Part shown: in pieces, positions 51,301-62,966 of the stretch
How positions within the stretch are numbered: position 1 is the stretch's first letter
How the letters are laid out: each line of letters begins with the position of its first letter
Assembly: GCA_003640385.1 (NCBI GenBank)
Contig: RCAB01000028.1
Location: forward strand, 124,001 to 188,000
DNA: 64,000 nt
Direction of reading: 5' to 3'
Origin: Setaria digitata
Taxonomy: Eukaryota > Nematoda > Chromadorea > Rhabditida > Setariidae
Position numbers and translations under genes: made by a program
Notes under the pieces: model-generated
Databases searched by the model: none
Seen by the model: the letters and a program-made list of their open reading frames with translations, nothing else
Told to the model about the DNA's origin: nothing

Positions 51301-51966
51301 AAATAATGAGTGAATATTATTGTGAACAAGTCTGAAATCAAGATTAATTGTAAATGTTCTCTATTAATGATTGTGCAATTGATAAAGATCATGACAGCAA
51401 AGATTACTGATAAAACACTATTTGTAATTAAGGTTGTTTTTTCTTTTCAGTAGCTGTATCTCATTGTTTTGTACCTTGCTTTGTTTGTTTGTTTTTTTTT
51501 TTTTAAATGACTTTTTTTTTAGTGCACAGTGTAGCATGTTGAAATATCAACTAAATTACAGAATTTTCAATATGCAGTGCAATTGTCCAATTTTCATTAA
51601 TTGCAAATTAATAGTGCTGACAATAAGATGACAAACTAGAATGATAGGAATTCAATGAATCATTATTGTTATTCCAGCAAATTTTCTATTTCTGCGTATG
51701 TTGAATGAATAATTAGTCGGTACTGAAGAGAACCAATCTGTTGGTGATCTTCTCGATACCATTTTCGGCTAATAGCTTATAAAAAAAAAAAAAAAATGGC
51801 CTTGTTAATTCCATTTAAAATTTATTTGTACTTTCGACAGAGTAGACAAGGTAACAATTATATTTTCAAGGTTATTACAGGTAAAATATTTGAGCCTTTT
51901 TCAGTTTTTCATTAAAAAAAATTTGAAAATGTATGCGCGAAAGAATGGTCCATTGCTGATTGAACT

Positions 51967-52904
51967 TTATGATAACAGGCGGTAAATTACGGTACAAAGG
52001 ACCTCCTCCCCTCTCATACCGCATATTTCAGTTTCGCCCATTCGTTGACGATCTTCGAATATTCCTCTACAAACTAGTAGTCCTTTATTTATTCCAATTA
52101 CGGTGCCGCCTTTGATTCTCACATTACTCCCACTGGTATCCTGAAAAAGCATCCAAAAATAACTGATAACAGTTTATGATAACCAATTCATTGCTATTGG
52201 TAATGATAGTTTAATCTAAGTTACATTTAGATTAGAATTTAAACAATCATTCCTCTCATTCTGAAATATTTAAAAATTCAATTTTTAAATCACATCACTA
52301 TTTAATCAGCGAAAGAAATCTATTGTAATCGATGACTTCTGACAATTGGCCTTATGAAATACTAGAAACAGTAATGAAATAAAATGAAGTGAAATAGTAA
52401 ATTACAAAATACTGAATACTATAAGTGAAATACTAACAAGTTAATATATTGAAATGAGATTTGAAATACTAAAAATGAAATGAATTGAATTGCAAAGTGA
52501 ATGAAATGAAAATTGAATATCAAATATTAAAAGGTGACCACTTTATAACAATCAAAGTGTAGAAGCAATTGCTCAATTAAATTTGATGAATATATGAAAG
52601 TCCTTTGTAATTAATTTCCTCAACATTACTGTTGCTCATCACGTCGCTTACTTAAGCGCACAATTCACTTATTTCACGCCCTTTATCCTTCTTAAAAAGC
52701 GCATTCTTCAGTTTGATGCAAGCTACTTTCGTCTTCATCACGCAGATTAAACAATTTGATAACTTCTCGGTACCTTGTACCTCTACCTGCAGCTATGTCT
52801 CCATCACTATCCCGCGATGTCGCCAATCCATCAAGTTGTCCTTGAGCATATCGATGCTTCATCACTTTCATTCTTTTGAAATCAGTTGTCGAAAAATTTC
52901 TCAT
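51967..52904 (-). CDS. Possible small two-exon gene (weak)
   Basis: Two minus-strand segments have non-random composition. One is 52692-52904, starting MRNFSTTDFKRMKVMKHRYA with a charged continuation. The other is 51967-52140, behind a good CTTTTTCAG acceptor, starting DTSGSNVRIKGGTVIGINKG and ending in a stop at 51967. A phase-compatible donor exists (GAA|GTTATC near 52768), but it truncates the first segment. No family is recognised. This may be a real nematode-specific gene or a relic. Confidence 0.3.
52330..52530 (+). repeat. Degenerate GAAATACTAA/GAAATGA low-complexity block
   Basis: Phrases such as GAAATACTAGAAAC, GAAATAGTAAATTAC, GAAATACTAACAAG, GAAATACTAAAAATG and GAATGAAATGAAAATTG recur with short variable spacing over about 200 bp. 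It reads as a decayed microsatellite or minisatellite with strong A/G bias on this strand. Confidence 0.6.
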
Positions 52905-54036
52905 TGCGTAAGACCTTGAATTTTAGTACAGTAGAATGCTTATATCACTCTTTACATGCAACTTTAGGCTATACTTTATTGCAGGTAGACAACTAGCAAT
53001 CAAAGTTTTAGATCAGCGAATAAGAAGTGAATTGATAGTTATTCTCATTGCACCCTATCAAAAATTTTTCAGTGAAAGTGTCGGTCGAAAGACTGACTGT
53101 ACATAATAATGTTGCAGACTCTTATCAGTTAAGTAAAATTCAAAATATTTTTTTTAAAAGGAGGAAAACGCTGGAAGATAAAATTGTGGTATAAATATAT
53201 ATTAGAATGGCTGTCACTGCGACCGGCTACCCTATCTATGTCGCAAATCACTATGTTTAATTGTCAACATCAATCGTCGAAGTAACCTTCAATTTGAATT
53301 TCATCTCACTTTTTTTCATCAACAGTACGGTCAAAAATTTTCATTTTGGACTTTTCACTAAACTAAAAATTTCATGCAGAAATCGTTCGTTTGGAAAAAT
53401 ATTTCATTTGAAAAGAGCACAAGTTGTGCTTTCACTCTTGTCATTCTCGCCTCATATTAATATATTTCTAGTTTATTTTTGAATTTTATTTAGATCTGAT
53501 ATTTACTAAAAGTCTAAATAACTGCTTGTATGTGCAAATTCTTAAATTTTGTCATAATTAATTGATTAACGTGATGCGGCGGTTAATTCTGTTAATTACT
53601 TTGAAATATATGTATTAATTTGCTCAAAATATAAAAGTAATATATTATGTAATAGGGCGCTTATATAAAGATCGATCTAAATCCTATATGGTTAGGTAAT
53701 TTGACAACTCATTATTCTAATTAATTTCTTCAAATGAAATGCTGTTTTCCGAGAATGTCAAGTTGTATGAATGCTTTTCTTCGTAACTTTCTCATCCAGT
53801 TCTTCAAATCTTTTATTTCAACCAATTTTTTTAAACTAACTCTTTTTTAAAATTACGTTTTTTTTTTAAACTAGTTTTTTTTTTTTTTAAACTAAATTTT
53901 ATGAAAAATTTTCTTTCAAAAGTTTTCATAATTAGAATTATTCAATTTCATAACTATGAGATGGGCTTATAGATAATTTTAAAAGTAGCAGCTGCGGATG
54001 GGAATCAATCGAATCAAAAAGTTTATATCATTTTCA

Positions 54037-54563
54037 GGACAAAACAGCTGGACAAGTGGATGGGAACAGGGACGTAAAAGGTGGAAAGATTAGTGTGCGA
54101 CAGACTTCAAAGCAACTACCGTGTCCCAATCCTTTCAAATTGGTCATTTGAATGAAATTTCCCTAAATTTCATAGGCGCTTAATGTTTGTTTAGGGCTAT
54201 TTGGAGTAGACAGCTTGGCGATACAGCCGGATGAAAAGACGAATTGGTGGGACAATGAAATTTTAGAGACGTGTAAGTGCTTGGGATTGTTCAGAGCTTT
54301 GAAATTAATTTTATGGAAATTAAATCATTCAATCCTCAGTGAATCGAACTATGCGCTCTTTTGCTGGTCCCTTTCCTTTTCTTAGAATGAATGGGAAATC
54401 AATCCATAGCCAATTAATTCATTTGTTTGGTTTATTATCCAATTTATTTACTCTTTCAATGCATTATAGTGTTTTTGAATATCCCAAATTCCGCATTATC
54501 TGGCAGTTCCCGGGATATTCTATAGACACTTGTCACTGTGCCACAGATGAAATACTGTTGTAG
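54037..54563 (+). CDS. Possible orphan three-exon coding segment (weak)
   Basis: Three segments with plausible splice sites lie in an otherwise gene-poor region. After TTTTCAG at 54036 comes DKTAGQVDGNRDVK; after TTTAG at about 54194 comes LFGVDSLAIQPDEKTNWWDN with a perfect GTAAGT donor at 54273; after CCTCAG at about 54337 comes NRTMRSFAGPFPFLRMNG, running to a stop at 54563. Phases fit if the first exon ends at AAAG|GTGGAA. No upstream start and no family were found. It could be the visible part of a longer gene or a relic. Confidence 0.35.
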
Positions 54564-57500
54564 TCAGTTCTTAACCATTTGCAAATAATATTTAAACAGC
54601 TTGCTTGCCGATTTCTCGACAATAGCTTATTTGCAGTTTGGTTATCAGCAATGCCGTGCCATCATCCTTCAACTCTCTGTTTATTTTTCTCTTTACTGAC
54701 AATTTTTTTTTAATTGTTGATTATAGCGAAAGCCATCATTCAAAACTATCTCTCTTTACCGTAAATCAATCATTTGAATAGTTCTCATTTCACGGGATGA
54801 AACCATCATTAGCACTGGAGCAGAGATGAAATATTCGTTTATTTTACGAGGAATGCCTATTTGATGATAGAATACAAATTCGAATTCGAACACTGTTTGC
54901 ACTGGCAAGAAGCACATAGGTGCGCCCTTCCGTCTACCAACCCAAAATAGATGATAAATTTATTTGCTTAAGAACGGAATAACGCTTTCGAAAGAAATTT
55001 TTCTGTCTTCTCATTATTCGTTTCTTCTCTGTATAAAAGATGGAATGAATATTCAGAGGGTCATTTAGAAGGGAAAAGCAATTTTCGAGAGAGATATTCT
55101 GTCGAAAATTCACGGAAAAGGTTGAGGAATCAGATTTAAGGGCTCATTCAAAATCAGATATTTCGTTGCACATGAAATTTGACACTTATTTAAACATTTC
55201 ATACAAGTCGATAGATGCATCCTTTAGTAATTACAAAAAGATTTCATTCAATACGAGAAGGTCTGATGACTTTCTGTCTACTCTTCACAGAGGTCAAACC
55301 CTTCCTCTTCATGTCAACATCCATGTCACGCTGTTTAGAAGAATATCTCACAATTTTTACTAATATCATCCGTGTTATTGCTTAAGAGTATGTAAAAAAG
55401 TGAGCTGTAGGGTGTTTTCCTTTTCAAAAATGTTTTAGTTTTTTTAGAAAGCTTTAAACCTTTTAAAAAGTAAAAGCAATTTTAAATAGTCTAATTAAAA
55501 TTTTTTCTTCCATCAAATTTTGTGTAGGACTTGAAACAAACTGCATAGGCAAAAGAAATGATGGGCCTCAATATAATTATAATATAAAAGGTTTTTCATG
55601 AATGAAACTTGCTAGATTTTCTTTGGATAAAAGAGAAAACTGACGACGGGGGGGGGACGTAGACAGTTCTTGACCTTGGCAAATCGCTGTTCGAGAATGT
55701 CAAAGATGTGTTTTAAAAAACTTAAAAACAGGAATTTCAATCAGATATATAATGATAGAAATCTATTTATTGTGGCCGATCGTATGCTCAGTCATTCTAT
55801 TTTGGATCACTACAATTCCATCCCTCATTCACTATCCTCTTTTCATCGTCTATCTTTTTAAGTTTTCCCGAAAATGACGGAGATTTCGAGAGTTGATAGA
55901 AGAAACGAATGTTAGTGGTACTCATTTCTGTCACATCAAAACTTTCTTTTTTCCAGTCGCGTTTCGATTTCTCAAGACAGGTGATACGTTAAGGAATGTG
56001 TACGGTACTTCAACTTTCCCGCATCTGCAATCCTTAAATGTCTTGCGAAACTATCTTTACTCATATAGAGATAATGTAATTTGGAACTTTTTGTTTTGCT
56101 GAATAAAAGGAATATGTCAAACTTTTTTCAGTTTCGATATTTGCAAACTTGTAATAGCAGTATTTCGAGACTTCTAAAAAGAGTTCATCCAAAATTGCCC
56201 AATCAATGCAGTTTTCCTATCAGTGAAGATGTCAGATGTCAATTAATGTAGAACAGTGGATATTTGCATAATTAATTCCTGTTCAAAATGTTATTTTTGA
56301 GTCTAGCAAAAAATTGATATCACCTTAATCTTGCTTTTATTGACTATTTATGAACAGAAGAAGAATTCTCGGTGATATATTTAATCTCCAATTGCTACTT
56401 GCCAGGTATTCTTAACTAGTTCAGCAAGTATCTTTAATTGGTTGAGAAAACAAGAAAAAAATGATTGATGAACAAAATCTGAATGTTATTAATCAAATCA
56501 AAATCCAGCAACTACAGAAAATGAATACCAAAAAGTTTTTTTCTAGCTAGAATTTTTTTTTCGTCTAAATTTTTTCAAGCTTTCTGGCGCCTCTAAGCAA
56601 TGTGATAGATACATCCTATTAGATTATACAATATTCATTATCGGATCAGTGACGCCTAAGGGTAAAACAAGGCGCCATCGAAATGATGGCGACTAGAAGG
56701 CGCTATATAGATTGGTTTCTTTCTAAAGATCTAGTTCAGTGTGGTAATATGTGGCTGAATTGGCAATTGCCTTACGAGAGCTTTACACAGAATTTTATTG
56801 CAATTTTACAGCGATTGATGGATGGATGGATGATAAGATGATGATTGTAATGCTATCATTAGAAAGGCAAACGAATGATGATAGGAACAATCGTTTGTGT
56901 AACAAGTCTAGAAAGTGAAGAAAGAAGGCTAGAAAGATGTTAGTAACAAATAAGCTAGCAAGGTTGCATCTCTCATTAGAGAGGAACGGTAACCACTTTG
57001 AAACTTTTTGCTGATTTTTTAAAAAAAATATAGACCAGCAACTAAGCATGCTGATTTTATTAGACTGATTGAATTAAGCAAGTAATACTTAAGATGGTTA
57101 AGTTAAGAAGTTTCTCGATGTTGCTGTCTAAAATTGAGAAATCAATCGCAGCAACATCTTCTAGGATGTGTGTGGATTAAGGAAATATATCATATTCCAT
57201 CAAAGAATGCACAATGCTTAGATGACTCGTCTGTTTTGCAGCAAAAAAGTGATTCTGTGTCTTCGATCGTCTGTGATAAACTTTGCTTCTATTCCCAAAG
57301 TAAGACTAATTAATTCTATATGCAATAATTAATTAGCTTCACTTTTTTCTGTAACATTTCAGCATTGATATTAATTTGATGCTTTTTTTCTCGGAAAGTT
57401 TGAAGACAAAGTTATAACACTGGTCATTAATGAGAAGGAAGAGTGCTACTAATAGCTTTCCGATCATTGCTCAAATCATTTAATAAACTAGTCTATTTCA

Positions 57501-60500
57501 ATGCTAATCTACGTCCAATAGCAATCGTCATCTGGCGCACTACTTTGAATTACCGAAAAGTTCTCAATAATCATCACCGCCATGAACTATTTCGGACAGG
57601 CTTCTGATTCAAGATAAACAAATAAATTCTACTGTAAAGTTAATGTATCATTTCCTAAGAAGAAATAATTAAAGGATGAGAAAGGGATGAAATTAAAATG
57701 ACGAGTTCCATTTTGTTCATTCATTTAGTCGCAGTTCATTTCATTCGATGCGAATTGTGTTCAGTTCGTTGTAATAAATGATCGCTGTAACAACCAACCA
57801 ATCAACCAATCTCTCGATTTAAAAGAATTAATTGTTTGCACACACCGAAAAGAACTTAAAATTGAGAATTCTTTTTCTTTTGCGAGATATTCCTCCAAAT
57901 GCCAAACTGTCGTTCGAGTCTATTCTATTTCTCCTTAGTACAATCTATCCACCGACCAAAATAAGCACTTCTACTTCACTTTCGCAAATTGCAATCAATT
58001 TTGTTTGAAAATAATAACCACTTAGAAGGACAAAAACCTCAACTTTTCCTTTAGATTACTGTCAACAACAAAACAGGATGCTAATTAATGAGAAAGTGGA
58101 AAGTTTTTGAAACATTAAGTTGTAGGCTGTTTCAGAGGAGAACTGTGTTACGAGAAATGATGTAATAAAGCATTTAATGGATGAAGCTGGGAAATTGAAT
58201 TGTTAATGTGATTATAATTAAAAATCAACGCAAAGATTGCAAATAAAAGCGATCGGTGAGCTTTTTAACATAGATATCGGTGTTATATGTCTGAGGAAAG
58301 AGGGAAACGAAAGTTAATAATTACTGTTATAAATCCTGAATGAAAACAAGTCTTTAATGGTTGTTTGCCTATATATATTAATTTCAATTAATTAATGAAA
58401 AGATCGCCATCATAACATTCAGCTGGTAAAAAAAAAAAAATGAATCTATCGAAATTCATAAATATCACAGTCAAATTGTCCAATTATCCATTTGAATTTT
58501 TACTGTCGTTTTCAATTACTCTCAAAATCCTATCGAAACACTTTAATTCCATTTGCTGTGAATTCTTTCAGACCAACGATTTTCATATAAAATTGTATCT
58601 AAGATGCACCACTGTTTTTCGAAGCCGTTTAATTAGCTTAATTAACACTTTATTGGACAAACGGTAAACAGATATGGTAATTTGTGACAATATTTTTGGC
58701 AAATTTTCTCGCTTTTTTCCTCTAGTTTATGGAAGCAGTCTTTTCGCACCAGCTATTTTCCGTTGTTCTCCATTCTTTCGTAAAGTTTTAAGAAATTGTA
58801 CTAATTAGTTATTTTAATGAAATCAAATACTTCGACTTCGGGAACACCGAAAGAGCTTTTTCAGTTATAACGAAAACTTAATAACTTTTGCCTATGAAAA
58901 AGGCACGAGTGTGTGTGTTTGCGACAGGGGAAAGTGAACAAGGTCATTCTCGATTTTCAATTTTCGAAATGACGGATGAGTGGTTTGGCGGGCTTCCCTG
59001 CACTTCCCATAATTTATAAACTCTCGAAGACGGCCTTGCCTTCCGTCCTTCTCGACAATCTATCGGAAACTCCTCTTCTACGCATTTTTCAGTTGAGATG
59101 GCGCCAAGGTGGTACACCTTCTGATTAGTTTTGAACTGTAATTTACATAGCAGATATGACCATGGCCTAGAAACATCTTTTCACAAGCTGGCGCCAATCT
59201 GTACAACCGTACTTCCACAGATATAAGTTTTAATTAGGCAAATCAATAAGCGGTGGGACGTCAAAAATGTAACGTTTTCTCTGCATTGATACCATTTCTA
59301 ATACCACATTTATGTATCCTTCACTTCTTTTAACACTTTTGGAAAATCCTGAATTTTCCAAATTTGGATTTTTTCTTCAATATTTTAAACAGTACTACCA
59401 CTCATATTCTGAGTTACCATTTCAGTAAACACACACACACTCATCTTCTAGAACATTTGCATGTTTTGGTGAGGAGAGAAACTTGGTGTAAAAGATATCG
59501 TCGAAAAGTAGAAGCATTCTGAATCAAATAAAGGTCTGCCACCAGCTGAAACGATGAAATCTACTGATACCTCACATATTGGAGCTGTTTGATATCGCTG
59601 ACTCCAATGAGATTAGCGGAAAATGGAAAATAAAAGGAAATTCTCAACACCATTTTCTAATATCGCTAATGGAAAATATGCTTTTGATAAAATGTGATAT
59701 CAGCGATCGTTCTCGAATCGAACGAAGGACACGATATTCACTGCTCCACCGATTACTAACTTTATTACTCATCGTTGTTCCGTTGCTAATTGTAAACTGG
59801 AATTCAGTTCAAGAATTTTCAATGCTAAAGTAAGCAAAACAATAATTCTAGCGGACCTTGACCTAATTTGTAGTATTTCAGACACACTAATTCGTTTGCA
59901 TGATGCTTTTATGGTGTGTTGCCTCTGGAGTCACCACATTATAACCCTTTTTATTTTTTTGCTCCTTAAGTTAATTAAATATTCACTATAAATTTAAAAT
60001 TATCTGCCTGTTACAGAAATTTTAATCAGCGCAAAATTTAATCCGTCTTTATGTAAACCGTGCAGAGTTGATACTTTCAGCTAATCTTCAGGACCTGTTC
60101 CAATCTTTCCACGAATTGCAACTTCACCTCTGTAAGGAAAAAAAAACTATTTTCTCCTCTCCATTTCGTCTTTTATAGCCAAACTATGCAATACATGTTG
60201 TTATTTCCACCTCCATCCTGAAACCAGCAATACTGTTAAAAAAGCGTCTTTTGAAATCAATCAACTTTTAAAAACTCCATACTTAGCGTCACTTTCATTC
60301 CAGCCAGTTAAATACCCTTCGTTTACACCATGTCACAGGGTGAACCTAGACAATAATAACAATAATTGCGATATTCCGTCAATTATCATTATTAAAAATA
60401 TCCAATCCAAATTTTTTTCAAATTGAATTTCTTCCAAAACGTTTCCAAATCCTTGCATACATAGTAATTAAGATTTGTAATTGGAGGTCACACGTACCGC

Positions 60501-60900
60501 TACCTACAACTACCTGTTTAATCAACAAATATTTAACCAGATGGTCAATAACAGGTATAAAATTTAAACTAGTCAGTCAAAAAGTCACAAATTATTAAAA
60601 AATATGAAATTACATAAAGCCAAGTAAATTGAGATAACATTCAATAAACAACAATCGGTTCCCCATCAGAGTCTGCTATCTTTGTGATTCCAAGTCGTGT
60701 GTCATTCGTTTTTCTGTTGTCTAAGCAAAAAAGTCGTTTGTAAAATGCCATTTAAGTAGAAGGATGTAAACTGGCTGAATTCAATACATATAATGTGACA
60801 TTAGATATTTGTGTCACACACACACATACTTGCAAAAACAATACTTGCACATTATGTTAAATCAAATTAATCACAAGGAGGAATGAAATTAAGTGGAGCG
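54564..60900. other. Gene-poor stretch
   Basis: About 6 kb without a recognisable gene. It contains a run of nine G near 55648, tandem GATG around 56815-56832, a small hairpin at 56673-56691, and several TGGCGCC palindromes (56585, 59099, 59189). The open frames at 55893-56102, 58440-58667 and 59579-59833 (+) are isolated and of random composition. Confidence 0.5.
56673..56691 (+). repeat. Perfect 7-bp hairpin CGCCATC-GAAAT-GATGGCG
   Basis: CGCCATC and GATGGCG are exact reverse complements around a five-base loop, GC-rich against an AT-rich background, with further GGCGC at either side (56671, 56699). It could be a small structured RNA element, but nothing else supports a gene. Confidence 0.6.
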
Positions 60901-60909
60901 AAAAGATAA

Positions 60910-61040
60910 CTCGCGGCACTCACTTGCTACAACGTATTCCTGTCCGTGTCCCTTCACGTATTCGTGTACGGTCCACGCACCATCGTAACTGTCGAACCTC
61001 ACTTCATAAATGATTTCACTCTTTCCACGCAGCCAATCGT
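60910..61040 (-). pseudogene. Orphan exon-like coding segment
   Basis: On the minus strand this reads YDWLRGKSEIIYEVRFDSYD and continues GAWTVHEYVKGHGQEYVVA, then meets a consensus donor (GCAA|GTGAGT). The composition is protein-like and richer in GC than its surroundings. A TGA lies directly upstream in frame and no clean acceptor was found, so it may be a relic of a transposed or decayed gene. The family is not recognised; a tudor/chromo-like or retroelement origin is only a guess. Confidence 0.35.
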
Positions 61041-61204
61041 ATCACTTCATACTCTTTACTGAATTTCTGTCGTTTCATACTTTCCTCGATAAATGAACGT
61101 ACTGACGTGACGTGCAATAAGCATCAGTTCTCGTAGTATTAGGACATGCAGAAGTGCATTCAACAGGGATCCGCGATTCTTAACTGTTAACTGCAAGACA
61201 CTTG

Positions 61205-61275
61205 CTTCACCCCGCTTTCTCCTTCTCCGGGAGACCCTGATCTCTCGCTTTCTCCGTCTCCGGGAGATCATCTGC
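61205..61275 (+). repeat. Two-copy repeat around TCTCCGGGAGA
   Basis: CGCTTTCTCCTTCTCCGGGA at 61213 recurs as CGCTTTCTCCGTCTCCGGGA near 61247, an offset of about 34 bp. Each copy carries the inverted repeat TCTCC-G-GGAGA. Confidence 0.65.
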
Positions 61276-61441
61276 TGGTTTCCTCGAACTTAGAGTTTCC
61301 CACCGCATCTCTTTCCTTTGAAATACTAACAGATTGGTGTGGCGCCAAAAGTGATAGGGAACAAGTTCCTTGATGGAGCTGCCACTTCGACAGATCACCA
61401 ATAACTGTAAACAACTAACCTACCGCCCTCCTTTTTCTTAT

Positions 61442-62185
61442 CCCACACCACCCGATTCTACCCACACCACCCGACTGTACCCACACCACCCGATTCTACC
61501 CACACCACCCGATTCTACCCACACCACCCGATTCTACCCACACCACCCGATTCTACCCACACCACCCGATTCTACCCACACCACCCGATTCTACCCACAC
61601 CACCCGATTCTACCCACACCACCCGATTCTACCCACACCACCCGATTCTACCCACACCACCCGATTCTACCCACACCACCCGATTCTACCCACACCACCC
61701 GATTCTACCCACACCACCCGATTCTACCCACACCACCCGATTCTACCCACACCACCCGATTCTACCCACACCACCCGATTCTACCCACACCACCCGATTC
61801 TACCCACACCACCCGATTCTACCCACACCACCCGATTCTACCCACACCACCCGATTCTACCCACACCACCCGATTCTACCCACACCACCCGATTCTACCC
61901 ACACCACCCGATTCTACCCACACCACCCGATTCTACCCACACCACCCGATTCTACCCACACCACCCGATTCTACCCACACCACCCGACTGTACCCACACC
62001 ACCCGACTGTACCCACACCACCCGATTCTACCCACACCACCCGATTCTACCCACACCACCCGATTCTACCCACACCACCCGATTCTACCCACACCACCCG
62101 ATTCTACCCACACCACCCGACTGTACCCACACCACCCGACTGTACCCACACTACCCGACTGTACCCGAACTACCCGAACCACATA
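61442..62185 (+). repeat. 19-bp minisatellite, about 39 copies
   Basis: The unit CACACCACCCGATTCTACC repeats head to tail with almost no variation for about 740 bp. A variant unit with GACTGT in place of GATTCT occurs as copy 2, as a pair near 61985, and several times at the right end. Because 19 is not a multiple of three, all three frames cycle; the open frame of 305 codons across it (PTPPDSTHTTRFYPHHPIL period) arises from the repeat and is probably not a gene. The minus strand reads GGGTAGAATCGGGTGGTGTG, with two GGG runs per unit and loops of six and seven bases. Confidence 0.95.
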
Positions 62186-62397
62186 ACCCCGTTCACAGTA
62201 AACTTCCATCCTTCTCTATTCTTCAAAGAAGAGAACCCTTTCAATGCATGCAAAGAGTTCTGCTTTCCCTGTGGTAAACAACTTTGAGGACAGTAACTTT
62301 TACCCAAATAAACAAAGTAAATGCGAGGCGAAGGGGAAGGGCGAAAAGGTTCTGCCATTATTCAGAGGCATTCATTCCCTCACAGCTACTATCCTCT

Positions 62398-62454
62398 CTC
62401 TCTCTCTCCCTCTGTTCATCTTTTCTCACAACTGTACTTTTGCGCGCGCGCGCC
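62398..62454 (+). repeat. CT-rich and CG dinucleotide microsatellites
   Basis: TCTCTCTCTCTC near 62396-62408 is followed by GCGCGCGCGCGC near 62442-62453. The CG run is unusual in this AT-rich sequence and has Z-DNA-forming composition. Confidence 0.75.
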
Positions 62455-62501
62455 CTCTGGTAGAAAAAAATTAATTTCTTTTTTCTTTTTGAAAGAAAGA
62501 A

Positions 62502-62966
62502 ATGAAATTGTGTGTTTTTGAACAACTGACAACAGTGACATTGTTATTGTTTGCCATCAGTTTTACTGACAGTGAAGAGAGACTGTCCTCTCAAACAGAT
62601 CACCATCTCAGGTATTCTGTCCTCTCAGGAGATCGCCATCTCAGGTATTCTGTCCTCTCAGGAGATCGCCATCTCAGGTATTCTGTCCTCTCAGGAGATC
62701 GCCATCTCAGGTATTCTGTCCTCTCAGGAGATCGCCATCTCAGGTATCCTATTGACAGCTCCGGTAACTCGGCACTCTTCTACAGTATTTCACTCCCAAA
62801 CTCCATCTCCATACTGTTAATTCCACACCAGAGACTTCAAATATATCAGCATGCTGTGCTGTCTCGTTCTTCCTTCCCCTTCCCCTGGCAGCATCCTATC
62901 ATTCCGTTTCTCCCTGTTGGCAACTGTCCATCAAAAACAAACTCTAGGGAACACCCTCGAAACTGA
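62502..62966 (+). CDS. Hypothetical secreted protein with 11-residue repeats
   Basis: A single open frame of 154 codons starts MKLCVFEQLTTVTLLLFAIS, which has the charge and hydrophobic profile of a signal peptide. Residues about 37-80 are tandem 11-residue units, HLRYSVLSGDR, encoded by near-identical 33-bp DNA repeats; the first unit is divergent. The remainder is S/P/I-rich without a recognisable domain. No splice sites were needed. A second frame across the same repeat is also open for 89 codons, which weakens the coding argument, since a 33-bp repeat keeps any stop-free frame open. No homologue is recognised. Confidence 0.35.
   Translation: MKLCVFEQLTTVTLLLFAISFTDSEERLSSQTDHHLRYSVLSGDRHLRYSVLSGDRHLRYSVLSGDRHLRYSVLSGDRHLRYPIDSSGNSALFYSISLPNSISILLIPHQRLQIYQHAVLSRSSFPFPWQHPIIPFLPVGNCPSKTNSREHPRN
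62585..62750 (+). repeat. 33-bp tandem repeat, about five copies
   Basis: Copies at 62585-62618 (34 bp, divergent), 62619-62651, 62652-62684, 62685-62717 and 62718-62750. The core is GGAGATCGCCATCTCAGGTA. Copies two to four are essentially identical, so expansion looks recent. Confidence 0.95.

Larger units (their letters stand above)
48395..54036. other. Gene-poor AT-rich stretch
   Basis: No conserved gene was recognised in about 5.6 kb. Poly-T and poly-A runs are frequent (50792-50809, 50873-50886, 51491-51504, 51780-51796). The open frames at 48504-48872 (-), 48954-49292 (-) and 51434-51631 (+) lack domain resemblance and splice support. One weak minus-strand exon pair is listed separately. 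Confidence 0.5.

Noticed and set aside
61370..62287. 305-codon open frame (PTPPDSTHTTRFYPHHPIL period)
   Set aside because: It is produced by a stop-free 19-bp minisatellite cycling through all frames; no start context, signal or flanking coding sequence supports a protein.
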